Shown here one piece after another: positions 43,709 through 52,737 of a stretch of DNA of 64,000 nt (within the stretch, counting starts at the first letter, position 1; each line of letters begins with the position of its first letter). Source of the stretch: Flavobacterium pectinovorum. GTDB taxonomy: Bacteria; Bacteroidota; Bacteroidia; Flavobacteriales; Flavobacteriaceae. The stretch covers positions 620,001-684,000 of the forward strand of contig NZ_FRBX01000002.1 of the NCBI RefSeq assembly GCF_900142715.1, written 5' to 3'. The notes under the pieces were generated by a model. That model was not told the DNA's origin. It saw only the letters and a list, made by a program, of their open reading frames with translations, and ran no database searches. Made by a program: the position numbers and the translations under genes.

Positions 43709-46012
43709 TTAATTTATTTGTACAAATTTACTTGCAATTACAGGATTTCCGTTAACTACAATTGTTAAATCTTGATCGCTGTCTACAGTAAATGTTGTTT
43801 CGTCATGATTCACAGCTACTTTTAAAATTTGGTTTCTGAAATTAATTTTAAAAGAGTAACCTTTCCATTCTTTTGGAATTTTTGGCGAAAAATGAAGCTG
43901 GTCATTTTTAACACGCATTCCGCCAAAACCTTCTACAATGCTCATCCATGTTCCGGCCATTGACGTGATGTGACAGCCTTCTTCAACTTCCTTATTATAA
44001 TCATCAAGATCAAGACGAGAAGTTCTTAAATAGAACGTATAAGCCATATCCATTTTGTCTAAAACGGCAGCCTGAATCGAGTGTACGCAAGGCGAAAGCG
44101 AACTTTCGTGAACCGTAAATGACTCGTAGAATTCGAAATTGCGTTTTAATTCTTCTTTAGAAAAATGATCTTCGAAGAAATAGAAACATTGTAAAACGTC
44201 GGCTTGTTTGATGTAAGGCGAGCGCAATACACGATCCCAAGACCATTTTTGATTGATTGGTCTTTGTGCTTTATCTAAGTCTTTTACGGGAACTAAATCT
44301 TTGTCTAAAAAGCCATCTTGCTGCAAATAAATCCCTAATTCTTTTGAAGTTGGGAAATACATATTATCGGCCACTTTTTTCCATTCCTGAATTTCATTCG
44401 CCGAAAGGCTAACTTTTTCTAAGATGCGTTTGTGATCTGAAGGATATTCTACAGCTACTTTTGTAATTTGTTCTGATGCAAAATCAATACACCATTTTGC
44501 AATATAATTGGTGTAGAAATTATTGTTGATGTTGTTTTCGTATTCATTTGGACCTGTAACGCCAAGAATTACGTATTGATTTTTTTCTTTAGAGAAAGAA
44601 GCTCTTTGATGCCAAAAACGCGCAATTCCGATTAAAACTTCCAGACCTTTTTCAGAAATATAAGAGTAATCTCCCGTGAAACGGTGGTAATTATAAATCG
44701 CAAAAGCAATCGCTCCGTTTCGGTGAATTTCTTCGTGCGTGATTTCCCATTCGTTATGGCATTCTTCACCATTCATGGTTACCATTGGATACAAAGCCGC
44801 TCCGTTTTTGAAACCTAAATTATCTTTGGCATTTTCAATCGCTTTGTCCAATTGATTGAATCTGTAAGTTAATAGGTTTCTTGCAACTTGCTGATCTTTA
44901 GTTGCCATGTAAAACGGAATACAATACGCTTCGGTATCCCAATAAGTAGATCCACCGTATTTTTCTCCTGTAAAACCTTTTGGTCCAATATTCAAACGAG
45001 AATCTTTTCCTAAATAAGTTTGGTTTAATTGGAAGATGTTGAAACGGATTCCCTGTTGTGCTTTTACATCGCCATCAATTGTAATGTCCGACATTTCCCA
45101 GATTTTTGCCCAGGCATCAATTTGATTTTGAAGCAAAGCATCGTATCCTAAATTAAGGGCAGCTTTTATTGTTTTTTCGGCTGCAGCCAAAGTATTTTCG
45201 TGGTTTAAAGAAACGGTATATCCTCCAATTTTCTGAATTGCTGAGGTTTGTCCTTTTGCGATAATTGTTCCGTAAGTAAACTGAACTTTATCTGAAGTTG
45301 AATCGATTGTAGAAGGTGAAATATTTACATTTTCTCCGTTTGCAAGAATCGTATTGTGCATGAAAGTCGTAACTTTAAAATGCGTTTTGAATGTCTGAGC
45401 GGTTACAAAAGCTTCACTATTTGATTTTTTTACTTCAAGCGGTTCCCAGAATTTTTCTTCCCAATTGGCATCTTCATTCGTAACTCCGGCATCAATATAA
45501 GGTTTGTAAACAATTTTGGCGTCTTTGTTTAAAGGCGTAATTTCAAATTTGATAATTCCGGCTTCATCCAAATCCAAAGAAAGAAAACGACGAACGTTTA
45601 CGGCAATTTCAGTTCCATTTTTCAAAGTTGCTTCAAAAGAACGGTTGTACCATCCTTCTTTCATATTCAATTCTCTACGGAAATTTCTAACCTCGGTGCA
45701 ATTGTTTAAATCAAGATTTTCTTCGTTGATTTGAACATCGATCCCAATCCAGTTTGGCGCGTTTAATACTTTCGCAAAATATTTTGGATATCCGTTTTTC
45801 CACCAGCCCACTTTGGTTTTATCCGGATAATAAATTCCGGCAATATAACTTCCTTGAAAAGTTTCTCCAGAGTATGTTTCTTCAAAATTAGCGCGTTGTC
45901 CCATCGCACCGTTCCCGATACTAAAAAGACTTTCAGACGATTTGACTCTTTCTACATCAAATCCTTCTTCTATGATAGACCAATTGTCTGGTTTTATATA
46001 ATCTTGATTCAT
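43709..46012 (-). CDS. GH65 maltose phosphorylase-like
   Basis: 767 aa cytosolic glycosyl phosphorylase of family GH65. The catalytic acid lies in NGEECHNEWEITHEEIHRNGA near residues 410-430 and the phosphate-binding loop in GVTGPNEYENNINNNFYTNY near 495-514. Splits maltose with phosphate into glucose and beta-glucose-1-phosphate. Its product is used by the beta-phosphoglucomutase at 46253-46906 upstream in the same direction. Trehalose or kojibiose phosphorylases share the family, so maltose is an inference from context. Confidence 0.9.
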   Translation of the reverse strand: MNQDYIKPDNWSIIEEGFDVERVKSSESLFSIGNGAMGQRANFEETYSGETFQGSYIAGIYYPDKTKVGWWKNGYPKYFAKVLNAPNWIGIDVQINEENLDLNNCTEVRNFRRELNMKEGWYNRSFEATLKNGTEIAVNVRRFLSLDLDEAGIIKFEITPLNKDAKIVYKPYIDAGVTNEDANWEEKFWEPLEVKKSNSEAFVTAQTFKTHFKVTTFMHNTILANGENVNISPSTIDSTSDKVQFTYGTIIAKGQTSAIQKIGGYTVSLNHENTLAAAEKTIKAALNLGYDALLQNQIDAWAKIWEMSDITIDGDVKAQQGIRFNIFQLNQTYLGKDSRLNIGPKGFTGEKYGGSTYWDTEAYCIPFYMATKDQQVARNLLTYRFNQLDKAIENAKDNLGFKNGAALYPMVTMNGEECHNEWEITHEEIHRNGAIAFAIYNYHRFTGDYSYISEKGLEVLIGIARFWHQRASFSKEKNQYVILGVTGPNEYENNINNNFYTNYIAKWCIDFASEQITKVAVEYPSDHKRILEKVSLSANEIQEWKKVADNMYFPTSKELGIYLQQDGFLDKDLVPVKDLDKAQRPINQKWSWDRVLRSPYIKQADVLQCFYFFEDHFSKEELKRNFEFYESFTVHESSLSPCVHSIQAAVLDKMDMAYTFYLRTSRLDLDDYNKEVEEGCHITSMAGTWMSIVEGFGGMRVKNDQLHFSPKIPKEWKGYSFKINFRNQILKVAVNHDETTFTVDSDQDLTIVVNGNPVIASKFVQIN

Positions 46013-46017
46013 TATTT

Positions 46018-46078
46018 CTTAATTAGATAATGTGGCAATTAGGGTAATTAGAAAATGTGTCAATTAGAAAATGAGATA
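46018..46078. repeat. AT-rich AATTAG/GTGTCAATTAG repeat
   Basis: AATTAGATAATGTGGCAATTAGGGTAATTAG and AATGTGTCAATTAGAAAATGAGATAATTA parts recall 21836-21948. Its mirror-like partner is at 46207-46255 next to pgmB. Confidence 0.5.
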
Positions 46079-46206
46079 ATTACTTGTCTTTGGCTACTTC
46101 TAATTTAATTCTATCCTTAATTGCTTGTTGTTGTACTATTTTACTTTTTAATTAGATGATTTTATTTTTAAAATATCAGTTGATGATTTCTATTTGATAA
46201 TTAAAT

Positions 46207-46255
46207 AATTCAGATTTATGTAAATTATCTAATTATCAAATTGGCACATTTTCTA
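46207..46255. repeat. AT-rich TTATCTAATTATC repeat
   Basis: ATTATCTAATTATCAAATTGGCACATTTTCTAATT segments next to the pgmB stop; inverse of 46018-46078. No gene in the 240-nt gap 46013-46252 apart from these repeats. Confidence 0.5.
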
Positions 46256-46906
46256 ATTAATTAGTTTCTCGATAAACTGTGAATCGATTTCGGTGAAATC
46301 TTTAAAAATATAATCAGCTTCATGTAAAATTGTTTCCTCACCAATTCCTACACTTACCATTTCTCCTATGTTTGCTGCCTGGATTCCGGCAACTGAATCT
46401 TCAAATACAATTGAATCTTTTGGGTCAATGTTTAATAATTGAGCCGCTTTTAAGAAAACTTCCGGATCCGGTTTTGCATTGGTAACATCGTTTCCGTCAA
46501 CAATAACATCGAAATACGAAAGAATTCCTGTTTTCTCCAGAATTGGTCGGGCATTTTTACTCGCAGAACCCAACGCAATTCCCTGATTTTTTTCTTTTAA
46601 TAGCTGAAGAATTTTAAAAACTCCGGGAAGAATCTCGCTTTCGTCCATGTCAACTAAATAAGATAAGTAATCTTCGTTTTTTTGAATCAGCCATTTCTCT
46701 TTGTCTTCCTGAGAAGCCTGAACGTTTCCTAATTCAAGAATTATATCCAACGAACGAACACGGCTCACGCCTTTTAAAAGTTCGTTGTTTTCATGTGTAA
46801 AATTTATATTTAACGACTGAGCGATTTTCTGCCATGCCAAAAAGTGGTATTTAGCAGTATCGACAATTACGCCATCAAGGTCGAATATGAATGCTTTTTT
46901 GTTCAT
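46253..46906 (-). CDS. pgmB: Beta-phosphoglucomutase
   Basis: 217 aa HAD-superfamily enzyme that converts beta-glucose-1-phosphate into glucose-6-phosphate. Motif I DLDGVIVDTAKYHFLAW (residues 8-24) contains the nucleophile Asp8 and the acid/base Asp10; motif II is LGSASKNARP, motif III Lys in NAKPDPEVFLKAA and motif IV VFEDSVAGIQAA. Placed between the maltose MFS carrier (21 nt) and GH65 phosphorylase, matching the phosphorolytic maltose pathway. Confidence 0.92.
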   Translation of the reverse strand: MNKKAFIFDLDGVIVDTAKYHFLAWQKIAQSLNINFTHENNELLKGVSRVRSLDIILELGNVQASQEDKEKWLIQKNEDYLSYLVDMDESEILPGVFKILQLLKEKNQGIALGSASKNARPILEKTGILSYFDVIVDGNDVTNAKPDPEVFLKAAQLLNIDPKDSIVFEDSVAGIQAANIGEMVSVGIGEETILHEADYIFKDFTEIDSQFIEKLIN

Positions 46907-46927
46907 TATATGAAAAATTCTTCTTTA

Positions 46928-48280
46928 TTATTTTTGAATAGTATCGTCTACGTCTTTTACTTTGTAAACTAAAAGAGCAGCAATTAAAAAACTAACTCCA
47001 CTTGTAATTAAGGCATAAATTGCATCGCCATTGTAAAGATATTTTACAATTGGACCGCCAATTAATGCGTTTACAATTTGAGGAATTACAACAAAGAAGT
47101 TGAAGATTCCCATGTAAACCCCCATTTTTTTAGGAGCAATCGATCCTGCAAGGATTGCGTAAGGCATTGCCAGAATACTGGCCCAAGCAACTCCAATTAA
47201 AATCATTGGTAATACAACCCAGTCTTCATTTGGCATGAAGTAAATGGAAATTAATCCGATTCCTCCAATGATTAATGAAAGTGCGTGAGTTGATTTTCGT
47301 CCGATTTTTTTTGCGATGTATGGCAGGAAAAACAGTGCGATAATAGCAGAAACTAAATTGTAAACTCCAAACAAAATTCCGACCCAGTCTCCGGCATCCT
47401 GATATTGCTGACTTGAAGTGTCGCTTAATGGCAAGCCGTATATATGATGTGCAATAGCCGGAGTTGTAAAAACCCACATGCCAAATAAACCAAACCAGGA
47501 GAAAAATTGTACCCAACTTAGCTGACGCATTGTTGTTGGCATTTTTGCAAAATCAGTAAAAATGTCTGTTAGTTTTGATTTTTCTTCAGATGGAACATCT
47601 TTTTCGCTTTGAGGATCTTCAAAATTGGCTAATTCTTCCGGAGTATATTCTTTTGTTGTAAACAGCGTAACCAAAATTGAACCTATTAAAACTGCTGCTC
47701 CAATAATAAAAGATAAAGTCAGATTTAATGGGACACTTCCGGGAACAGTGCTGTTTGAAACATGAAAATATTTCGTTAAAACATAAGGCAGTGCTGAACC
47801 AATTACAGCTCCAAAACCAATTAATGAAGTTTGAATACTGAAACCTGCAGTTCGCTGATCTGTTCTTAAATTATCACCAACAAGAGCTCGAAATGGCTCC
47901 ATGGCAATGTTGAACGAAGCATCCATGATCATTAACATTCCGGCTCCAACCCATAAAGCGGGTAAAATTGAAATGAAAATATTAGCTTGTGGCATTAAAA
48001 TTAATCCAACAGAAGCTAAAATAGCGCCTACAAGAAAAAAGGGTTTTCTTCTGCCGAATCTTCCCCAGGTTTTGTCACTATAATGACCAATAACAGGTTG
48101 CACTATTAATCCCATAAGGGGAGCAATAATCCAGAACCACGAAAGTTCATGTACGTCGGCACCAAAAATTTGAAGAATTCTGCTGGCATTTGCATTTTGA
48201 AGTGCAAATCCCATTTGTATTCCCAAGAAACCGAAACTCATGTTCCAAATTTCCCAGAAACTTAATTTACGCTTTTCCAT
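46928..48280 (-). CDS. MFS sugar transporter (SLC45/GPH-like, maltose)
   Basis: 450 aa, twelve membrane helices. Sucrose/maltose carrier-like MFS: GHYSDKTWGRFGRRKPF near residues 64-80 (TM2-3 loop), GRKSTHALSL near 330, and a cytosolic middle loop of about 25 residues rich in E, S and K. Likely moves maltose/maltotriose through the inner membrane. First gene of the unit MFS-pgmB-GH65-GH97. A 7-bp-arm dyad (48307-48325) lies just upstream and may be an operator. Confidence 0.88.
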   Translation of the reverse strand: MEKRKLSFWEIWNMSFGFLGIQMGFALQNANASRILQIFGADVHELSWFWIIAPLMGLIVQPVIGHYSDKTWGRFGRRKPFFLVGAILASVGLILMPQANIFISILPALWVGAGMLMIMDASFNIAMEPFRALVGDNLRTDQRTAGFSIQTSLIGFGAVIGSALPYVLTKYFHVSNSTVPGSVPLNLTLSFIIGAAVLIGSILVTLFTTKEYTPEELANFEDPQSEKDVPSEEKSKLTDIFTDFAKMPTTMRQLSWVQFFSWFGLFGMWVFTTPAIAHHIYGLPLSDTSSQQYQDAGDWVGILFGVYNLVSAIIALFFLPYIAKKIGRKSTHALSLIIGGIGLISIYFMPNEDWVVLPMILIGVAWASILAMPYAILAGSIAPKKMGVYMGIFNFFVVIPQIVNALIGGPIVKYLYNGDAIYALITSGVSFLIAALLVYKVKDVDDTIQK

Positions 48281-48306
48281 TATCGTAATTAAAAAATTAA
48301 TTAGAC

Positions 48307-48325
48307 GATAAGCGCTTTGCTTATC
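48307..48325. promoter_or_regulatory. Dyad GATAAGC-N5-GCTTATC upstream of the MFS gene
   Basis: Perfect 7-bp arms (48307-48313, 48319-48325) 27 nt before the MFS start. Could bind the LacI-type regulator encoded next door or form a 5' hairpin. Low certainty. Confidence 0.3.
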
Positions 48326-48409
48326 AAAACTTACTGTTTTTTTCGAAGTAAAAGTAAAAGCCTTGACAGGCGTAAAAGTATAAATTATTTTTAGATATAT
48401 ACTAACAAA

Positions 48410-48436
48410 AAAGCCATAAAAATTAATTATGGCTTT
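48410..48436 (-). terminator. Terminator of the lacI-type gene
   Basis: AAAGCCATAA (48410-48419) pairs with TTATGGCTTT (48427-48436); on the minus strand it is followed by TTTTTTG. It separates the regulator from the MFS operon. Confidence 0.75.
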
Positions 48437-48459
48437 GGAATGTGTTGATTTTAAGAAAT

Positions 48460-49491
48460 TTAGTCAGTAGATTCTCTTTTTATAAGATGTGTTTCTATCA
48501 CTTCGGTAGTATAATTTTCGTTTTCTTCTTCGTCATCGTTGTGTTCTGCCTCAAGCCTTTCGATCAGCATTTTAGCAGCTTTATTTCCCATTTTTTCACC
48601 GCTTTGGCTTACCGTTGTAATACTTGGCGTTGAATATTTTGAGATGATTCCGTCTGTAAATGCAATTACAGCTAAATCTTCGGGAACTTTGAGTCCCATT
48701 TTTGATGCAGTTTTGATAATTGTTACTGCAAAAAGTTCATTTACTGCAAAAACAGCGTCAAAAGCTCTTGCATGCAAAAGTTCAGAAATGGTTATTTCGC
48801 AGGTATCTACGTCTTCAATTTTAATGATTAAATCTTCGTTGAATGGTAACCCGTTGTCTAATAAAGCTTTTTCGTAACCATCGGTTCTTAGTTTTCCAAC
48901 ACTTACGTAATCGACAGTAGTTACTAAAGCGATCTTTTTTCGGCCATTATCAATCAAACTCTGTACAGCTTCATAAGCCGCAGCTTTGTCATCAATAATA
49001 ACCTTATCGCACAAAATATCATTAGTAACGCGATCGAACATTACAACCGGCATTCCTTGATTGATAACTTCTGTAATGTGGTGGAAATCACCTTTGTATT
49101 GTGTTTCTTTAGAAAGAGACATGATAAAACCGTCGATGCTTCCGTTGGCTAACATCTCCATGTTTAATACTTCTTTATCGAATGAATCATCAGATAAACA
49201 AATCACAACACTATAACCATTTTCGTTGGCAACCTGCTCAATTCCGTTGATCACCGTAGAGAAAAAATAGTGTACAATTTCGGGAATAATAATACCAATA
49301 CTTTTGGTTTTCCGGTTTTTTAAACTAAGGGCAATATTGTTTGGCTTATAATTGTAAAACTTTGCAAAAGCCTGCACTTTTAAGCGCGTTTCTTCTCCAA
49401 TTTCAAGACTGTTTCTAAGTGATTTTGAGACAGTTGAAATAGAGACGTCGAGTTCCTTTGCAATCTGTTTTAAGGTGATTTTGCGTTTCAT
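48460..49491 (-). CDS. LacI-family transcriptional regulator
   Basis: 343 aa. N-terminal LacI HTH: ITLKQIAKELDVSISTVSKS at residues 4-23, with a hinge helix ALSLKNRKTKSIGIIIPEI into the periplasmic-binding-type effector domain (about 60-335, RVTNDILCDKVIIDDKAA and SQSGEKMGNKAA). Divergent from susC. Position in the maltose locus suggests it senses maltose or glucose phosphates and controls both units; Bacteroides uses the unrelated SusR here. Confidence 0.92.
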   Translation of the reverse strand: MKRKITLKQIAKELDVSISTVSKSLRNSLEIGEETRLKVQAFAKFYNYKPNNIALSLKNRKTKSIGIIIPEIVHYFFSTVINGIEQVANENGYSVVICLSDDSFDKEVLNMEMLANGSIDGFIMSLSKETQYKGDFHHITEVINQGMPVVMFDRVTNDILCDKVIIDDKAAAYEAVQSLIDNGRKKIALVTTVDYVSVGKLRTDGYEKALLDNGLPFNEDLIIKIEDVDTCEITISELLHARAFDAVFAVNELFAVTIIKTASKMGLKVPEDLAVIAFTDGIISKYSTPSITTVSQSGEKMGNKAAKMLIERLEAEHNDDEEENENYTTEVIETHLIKRESTD

Positions 49492-49598
49492 CGTAATATT
49501 GAAAAAAATCTAATTATTAATAAAGGTATCTTTTATTTTCTGATTTATCATTTTTTGACTGAAAAGATTACAAAATATAGAAAGTTTTCAACACTACC

Positions 49599-49608
49599 AC
49601 GTTTTCGT
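49599..49608. promoter_or_regulatory. ACGTTTTCGT dyad between lacI and susC
   Basis: ACG and CGT arms with a 4-nt centre, inside the 234-nt divergent gap, 24 nt upstream of the susC -33 box. LacI-type sites often have such CG-centred half-sites, but this one is short; candidate only. Confidence 0.3.
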
Positions 49609-49631
49609 AACTCAATAAAAATTGGTTCTGG

Positions 49632-49660
49632 TTGTTCATGTTAATAAATTCCTAATTTTG
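49632..49660 (+). promoter_or_regulatory. Promoter of susC
   Basis: TTG (49632-49634), an 18-nt spacer and TAATTTTG (49653-49660), 65 nt before the ATG at 49726. Good match to the Bacteroidetes consensus. Confidence 0.7.
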
Positions 49661-49725
49661 AAATTCGAAGTAAAATTAAAAACTTAACTAACAATCACAA
49701 ACTCAAACTAATTTAAACAAAAAGT

Positions 49726-52701
49726 ATGAAAACAATTTACAAAAAGTTGTTATTTTTATTCCTCTTGTTGCCATTTACTGTACTAGCTCAAAGTACTTTA
49801 AGCGGAACTGTTGTTGATAAAGCTACAGGGCAGCCAATACCGGGAGTAAATGTAAATGTACAAGGTGTTCCAACGGGTGCATCAACAGGATTTGATGGTA
49901 ATTACCAACTATCAAATGTTAAAAGTGGAAACAAAATTGTGGTATCTTTTATTGGATACAAAACGCAAACGATTGATTTCACCGGACAAAAAACACTAAA
50001 TATTTCTTTAGAAGAAGATACCAACCAACTTAAGGAAGTTGTTGTACAAGTAGGTTATGGTACTGTTAAGAAAAAAGACGCAACAGGATCTGTATCTCAA
50101 ATTTCTGCTAAAGAATTTAATAAAGGAATTAACGTAACTCCGGAGAGTTTAATTAGCGGTCGTATTTCGGGTGTTAATGTAACTGGTGGTGGAGCGCCTG
50201 GAGCAAAAGCGGATATCAGAATTCGTGGAGGATCTTCATTAAATGCTTCAAACGAGCCTTTAATTGTATTAGATGGTCTTCCGTTAAGTAATACTAAACC
50301 AGAAGGTTCTACAAGTATTTTATCTACAATTGATCCTAATGATATTGAGTCTTTTACAGTTCTTAAAGATGCTTCTGCTGCTGCAATCTATGGGTCAAGA
50401 GCTGCAAATGGTGTAATTGTTATTACAACTAAAAAAGGAACAAAAGGTGGTGTAAAAGTTAACTTTAGTTCTCAGGTTGGTATCAATACTGTCGCGAATA
50501 CTGTTGATGTAATGAATGCAGACCAATATCGTGAATTGGTAAATACAAAAGGTACTCCGGCGCAACAAGCTTTATTGGGTACTGCAAATACAAACTGGCA
50601 AGATGAAATTTTTCATACTGCTTTAACAACTAACAATAATATCTCTGTAAGCGGTTCTTTGTTTAACAAATTGCCTGTACGTTTATCTGTTGGTAATGTT
50701 GATAACCCTGGAATCCTAAGAAACACTTCTTTTGAAAGAACTACGACATCGTTATCGTTAAATCCGGTTTTATTTGATAATCATTTAAAAATTGATATTA
50801 GCGGAAATTTATCTTTCGGTAAAAACCAATTTCAGGATGAAGGTGCTGTAATTGGAAGTGCTATCGGATTTGATCCTACACAATCTGTTTACGAAACTGG
50901 TTCTCGTTACGGAGGATATTATGAATGGCTTGAACCTAGTGGAAATTTACCATTATTGCCTGCAAGAAATCCTGTGGCAAGATTAAACCAGGATAACAGA
51001 AGAGCTACTTCGACAAGAAAATGGGGTAACGTTAGATTAGACTATAAACTTCATTTCTTTGAAGATTTAAGAGCTGTTGTAGAAGCAGGTATTGATAGAT
51101 TTGACAGTAGTGGATATACTGAAGTAAGTACACAAAGTGCTTTAGGATATCAGCCAAAGCCTTTTACTGAGGCAGGTTATGTAAACTTAGGAAACTATTC
51201 TAGTTATACAGATGCACTTCAAAATAAAAACTTAAATGCTTATTTTAATTATACTAAAGATTTAGGAAAAATTAAAATTGATGCAACGGCTGGTTATAAC
51301 TACCAATTGTTTCAAAGAGAGAAATATCAATCGGGAGAAACCAGACAACCAAATCCTAATGAAGATGTTACTACTGAGCCGGATGTTAATTTACAATCGT
51401 TTTTTGGACGTTTGAATTTAGGATATGACAGTAGATATTTATTGACTTTAAATTATAGAAGAGACGGAACTTCTCGTTTTTCTGAAGATAACAGATGGGG
51501 TAATTTTGGTGGAGCTGCTTTTGCATGGAATTTATCTGAAGAAGCTTTCTTAAAAGATAACGCTACTTTTTCGACTTTAAAATTAAGAGTTGGTTACGGT
51601 ACTACTGGTCAACAGGATATCTCTGCTCAATATGATTATTTGCGTAGGGTAACTATTGGAACAATCAATTCTCAATATGTTTTTGGTAATACTGTTTATT
51701 CAACAGCGAGACCGGAAGGTTATAACCCTGATATTAAATGGGAAGAATTAGCTGAGACTAACGTTGGTATTGATTATGGATTTTTCAGTGACAGAATTAC
51801 TGGAACAATTAACTACTTTGATAAAAAATCGACAGATTTATTAGCAGATATTGCGGTTCCTGATGGTGCAAATATTAGAAATCAAGGTTTCTTTAATATT
51901 GGTAGTGTAAGAACAAAAGGGGTTGAGTTTAGTATTGCTTCTGATATTGTTAAAAATGATAATTTGACTTGGAATGTAGCTTTCAATACGACTTACATTG
52001 ATCAGGAGATATCAGAATTAGGAACTACAGTTCCAGGTTTTCAAGGTTATTTAACGGGTGATAATATTGCTGGTGGAAATGGAAATAAAATCCAGATTAA
52101 CTCAGTAGGATATGCGCCAAATTCATTTTTTGTATACGAACAATTATATGATGCAAACAAAAGACCAATTGCAGGTGCTTATGTAGATAGAAATGCAGAT
52201 GGAAAACTTGATGCAGGTGACCGTTACAGAGCTGGTAAAACTGCTCCGGATTACACTTTCGGTTTGTTCTCTACTTTAAACTACAAAAAGTTTGATTTTA
52301 CAATGAACTGGAGAGCAAGTGTTGGAAATAAGATTTTTGACAACGTAAGTTCTAATTTAGGATATTCTGATGCAGGTTTAAGAAGACAAACAGATTTGTC
52401 AAACGTGAGTTCAGATTATTTTAATACTGGTTTTACTTATGAAGATAACGGAACACAACGTTACTTGTCTGATTATTTTGTAAAAGATGCTTCTTTTATC
52501 AAATTAGATAACGTTACACTTGGATATACTTTTGATAAAACAATTATCAAAGCTGCTTCTTTAAGATTTACAGCTGGTGTTCAAAATGTTTTCATTCTTA
52601 CGAAATATGATGGATTAGATCCTGAGAAATTCAACGGAATTGATAATAATGTTTACCCAAGAGCAAGAACTTTCTTGTTTGGAGTTAATGCCAATTTCTA
52701 A
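49726..52701 (+). CDS. susC: SusC-like TonB-dependent transporter
   Basis: 991 aa. Signal peptide about 1-21 (FTVLAQS), CarboxypepD_reg-like domain (LSGTVVDKATGQPIPGVNV, about 23-105), plug with VQVGYGTVKKKDATGSVS (about 107-124), IRGGSSLNASNEPLIVLDG, and the SusC hallmark YGSRAANGVIVITTKKG near 223-239, then a 22-strand barrel ending in FLFGVNANF. Imports maltooligosaccharides with SusD as lid, powered by TonB. First gene of susC-susD-susE. Confidence 0.96.
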   Translation: MKTIYKKLLFLFLLLPFTVLAQSTLSGTVVDKATGQPIPGVNVNVQGVPTGASTGFDGNYQLSNVKSGNKIVVSFIGYKTQTIDFTGQKTLNISLEEDTNQLKEVVVQVGYGTVKKKDATGSVSQISAKEFNKGINVTPESLISGRISGVNVTGGGAPGAKADIRIRGGSSLNASNEPLIVLDGLPLSNTKPEGSTSILSTIDPNDIESFTVLKDASAAAIYGSRAANGVIVITTKKGTKGGVKVNFSSQVGINTVANTVDVMNADQYRELVNTKGTPAQQALLGTANTNWQDEIFHTALTTNNNISVSGSLFNKLPVRLSVGNVDNPGILRNTSFERTTTSLSLNPVLFDNHLKIDISGNLSFGKNQFQDEGAVIGSAIGFDPTQSVYETGSRYGGYYEWLEPSGNLPLLPARNPVARLNQDNRRATSTRKWGNVRLDYKLHFFEDLRAVVEAGIDRFDSSGYTEVSTQSALGYQPKPFTEAGYVNLGNYSSYTDALQNKNLNAYFNYTKDLGKIKIDATAGYNYQLFQREKYQSGETRQPNPNEDVTTEPDVNLQSFFGRLNLGYDSRYLLTLNYRRDGTSRFSEDNRWGNFGGAAFAWNLSEEAFLKDNATFSTLKLRVGYGTTGQQDISAQYDYLRRVTIGTINSQYVFGNTVYSTARPEGYNPDIKWEELAETNVGIDYGFFSDRITGTINYFDKKSTDLLADIAVPDGANIRNQGFFNIGSVRTKGVEFSIASDIVKNDNLTWNVAFNTTYIDQEISELGTTVPGFQGYLTGDNIAGGNGNKIQINSVGYAPNSFFVYEQLYDANKRPIAGAYVDRNADGKLDAGDRYRAGKTAPDYTFGLFSTLNYKKFDFTMNWRASVGNKIFDNVSSNLGYSDAGLRRQTDLSNVSSDYFNTGFTYEDNGTQRYLSDYFVKDASFIKLDNVTLGYTFDKTIIKAASLRFTAGVQNVFILTKYDGLDPEKFNGIDNNVYPRARTFLFGVNANF

Positions 52702-52737
52702 TAGTAGACTGAAATCAAAAATTTAAAAATAAACAAA

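Noticed and set aside
49492..49725. Riboswitch or small RNA in the lacI-susC gap
   Set aside because: No conserved riboswitch core or strong hairpin was found; only a promoter and a weak dyad are visible.
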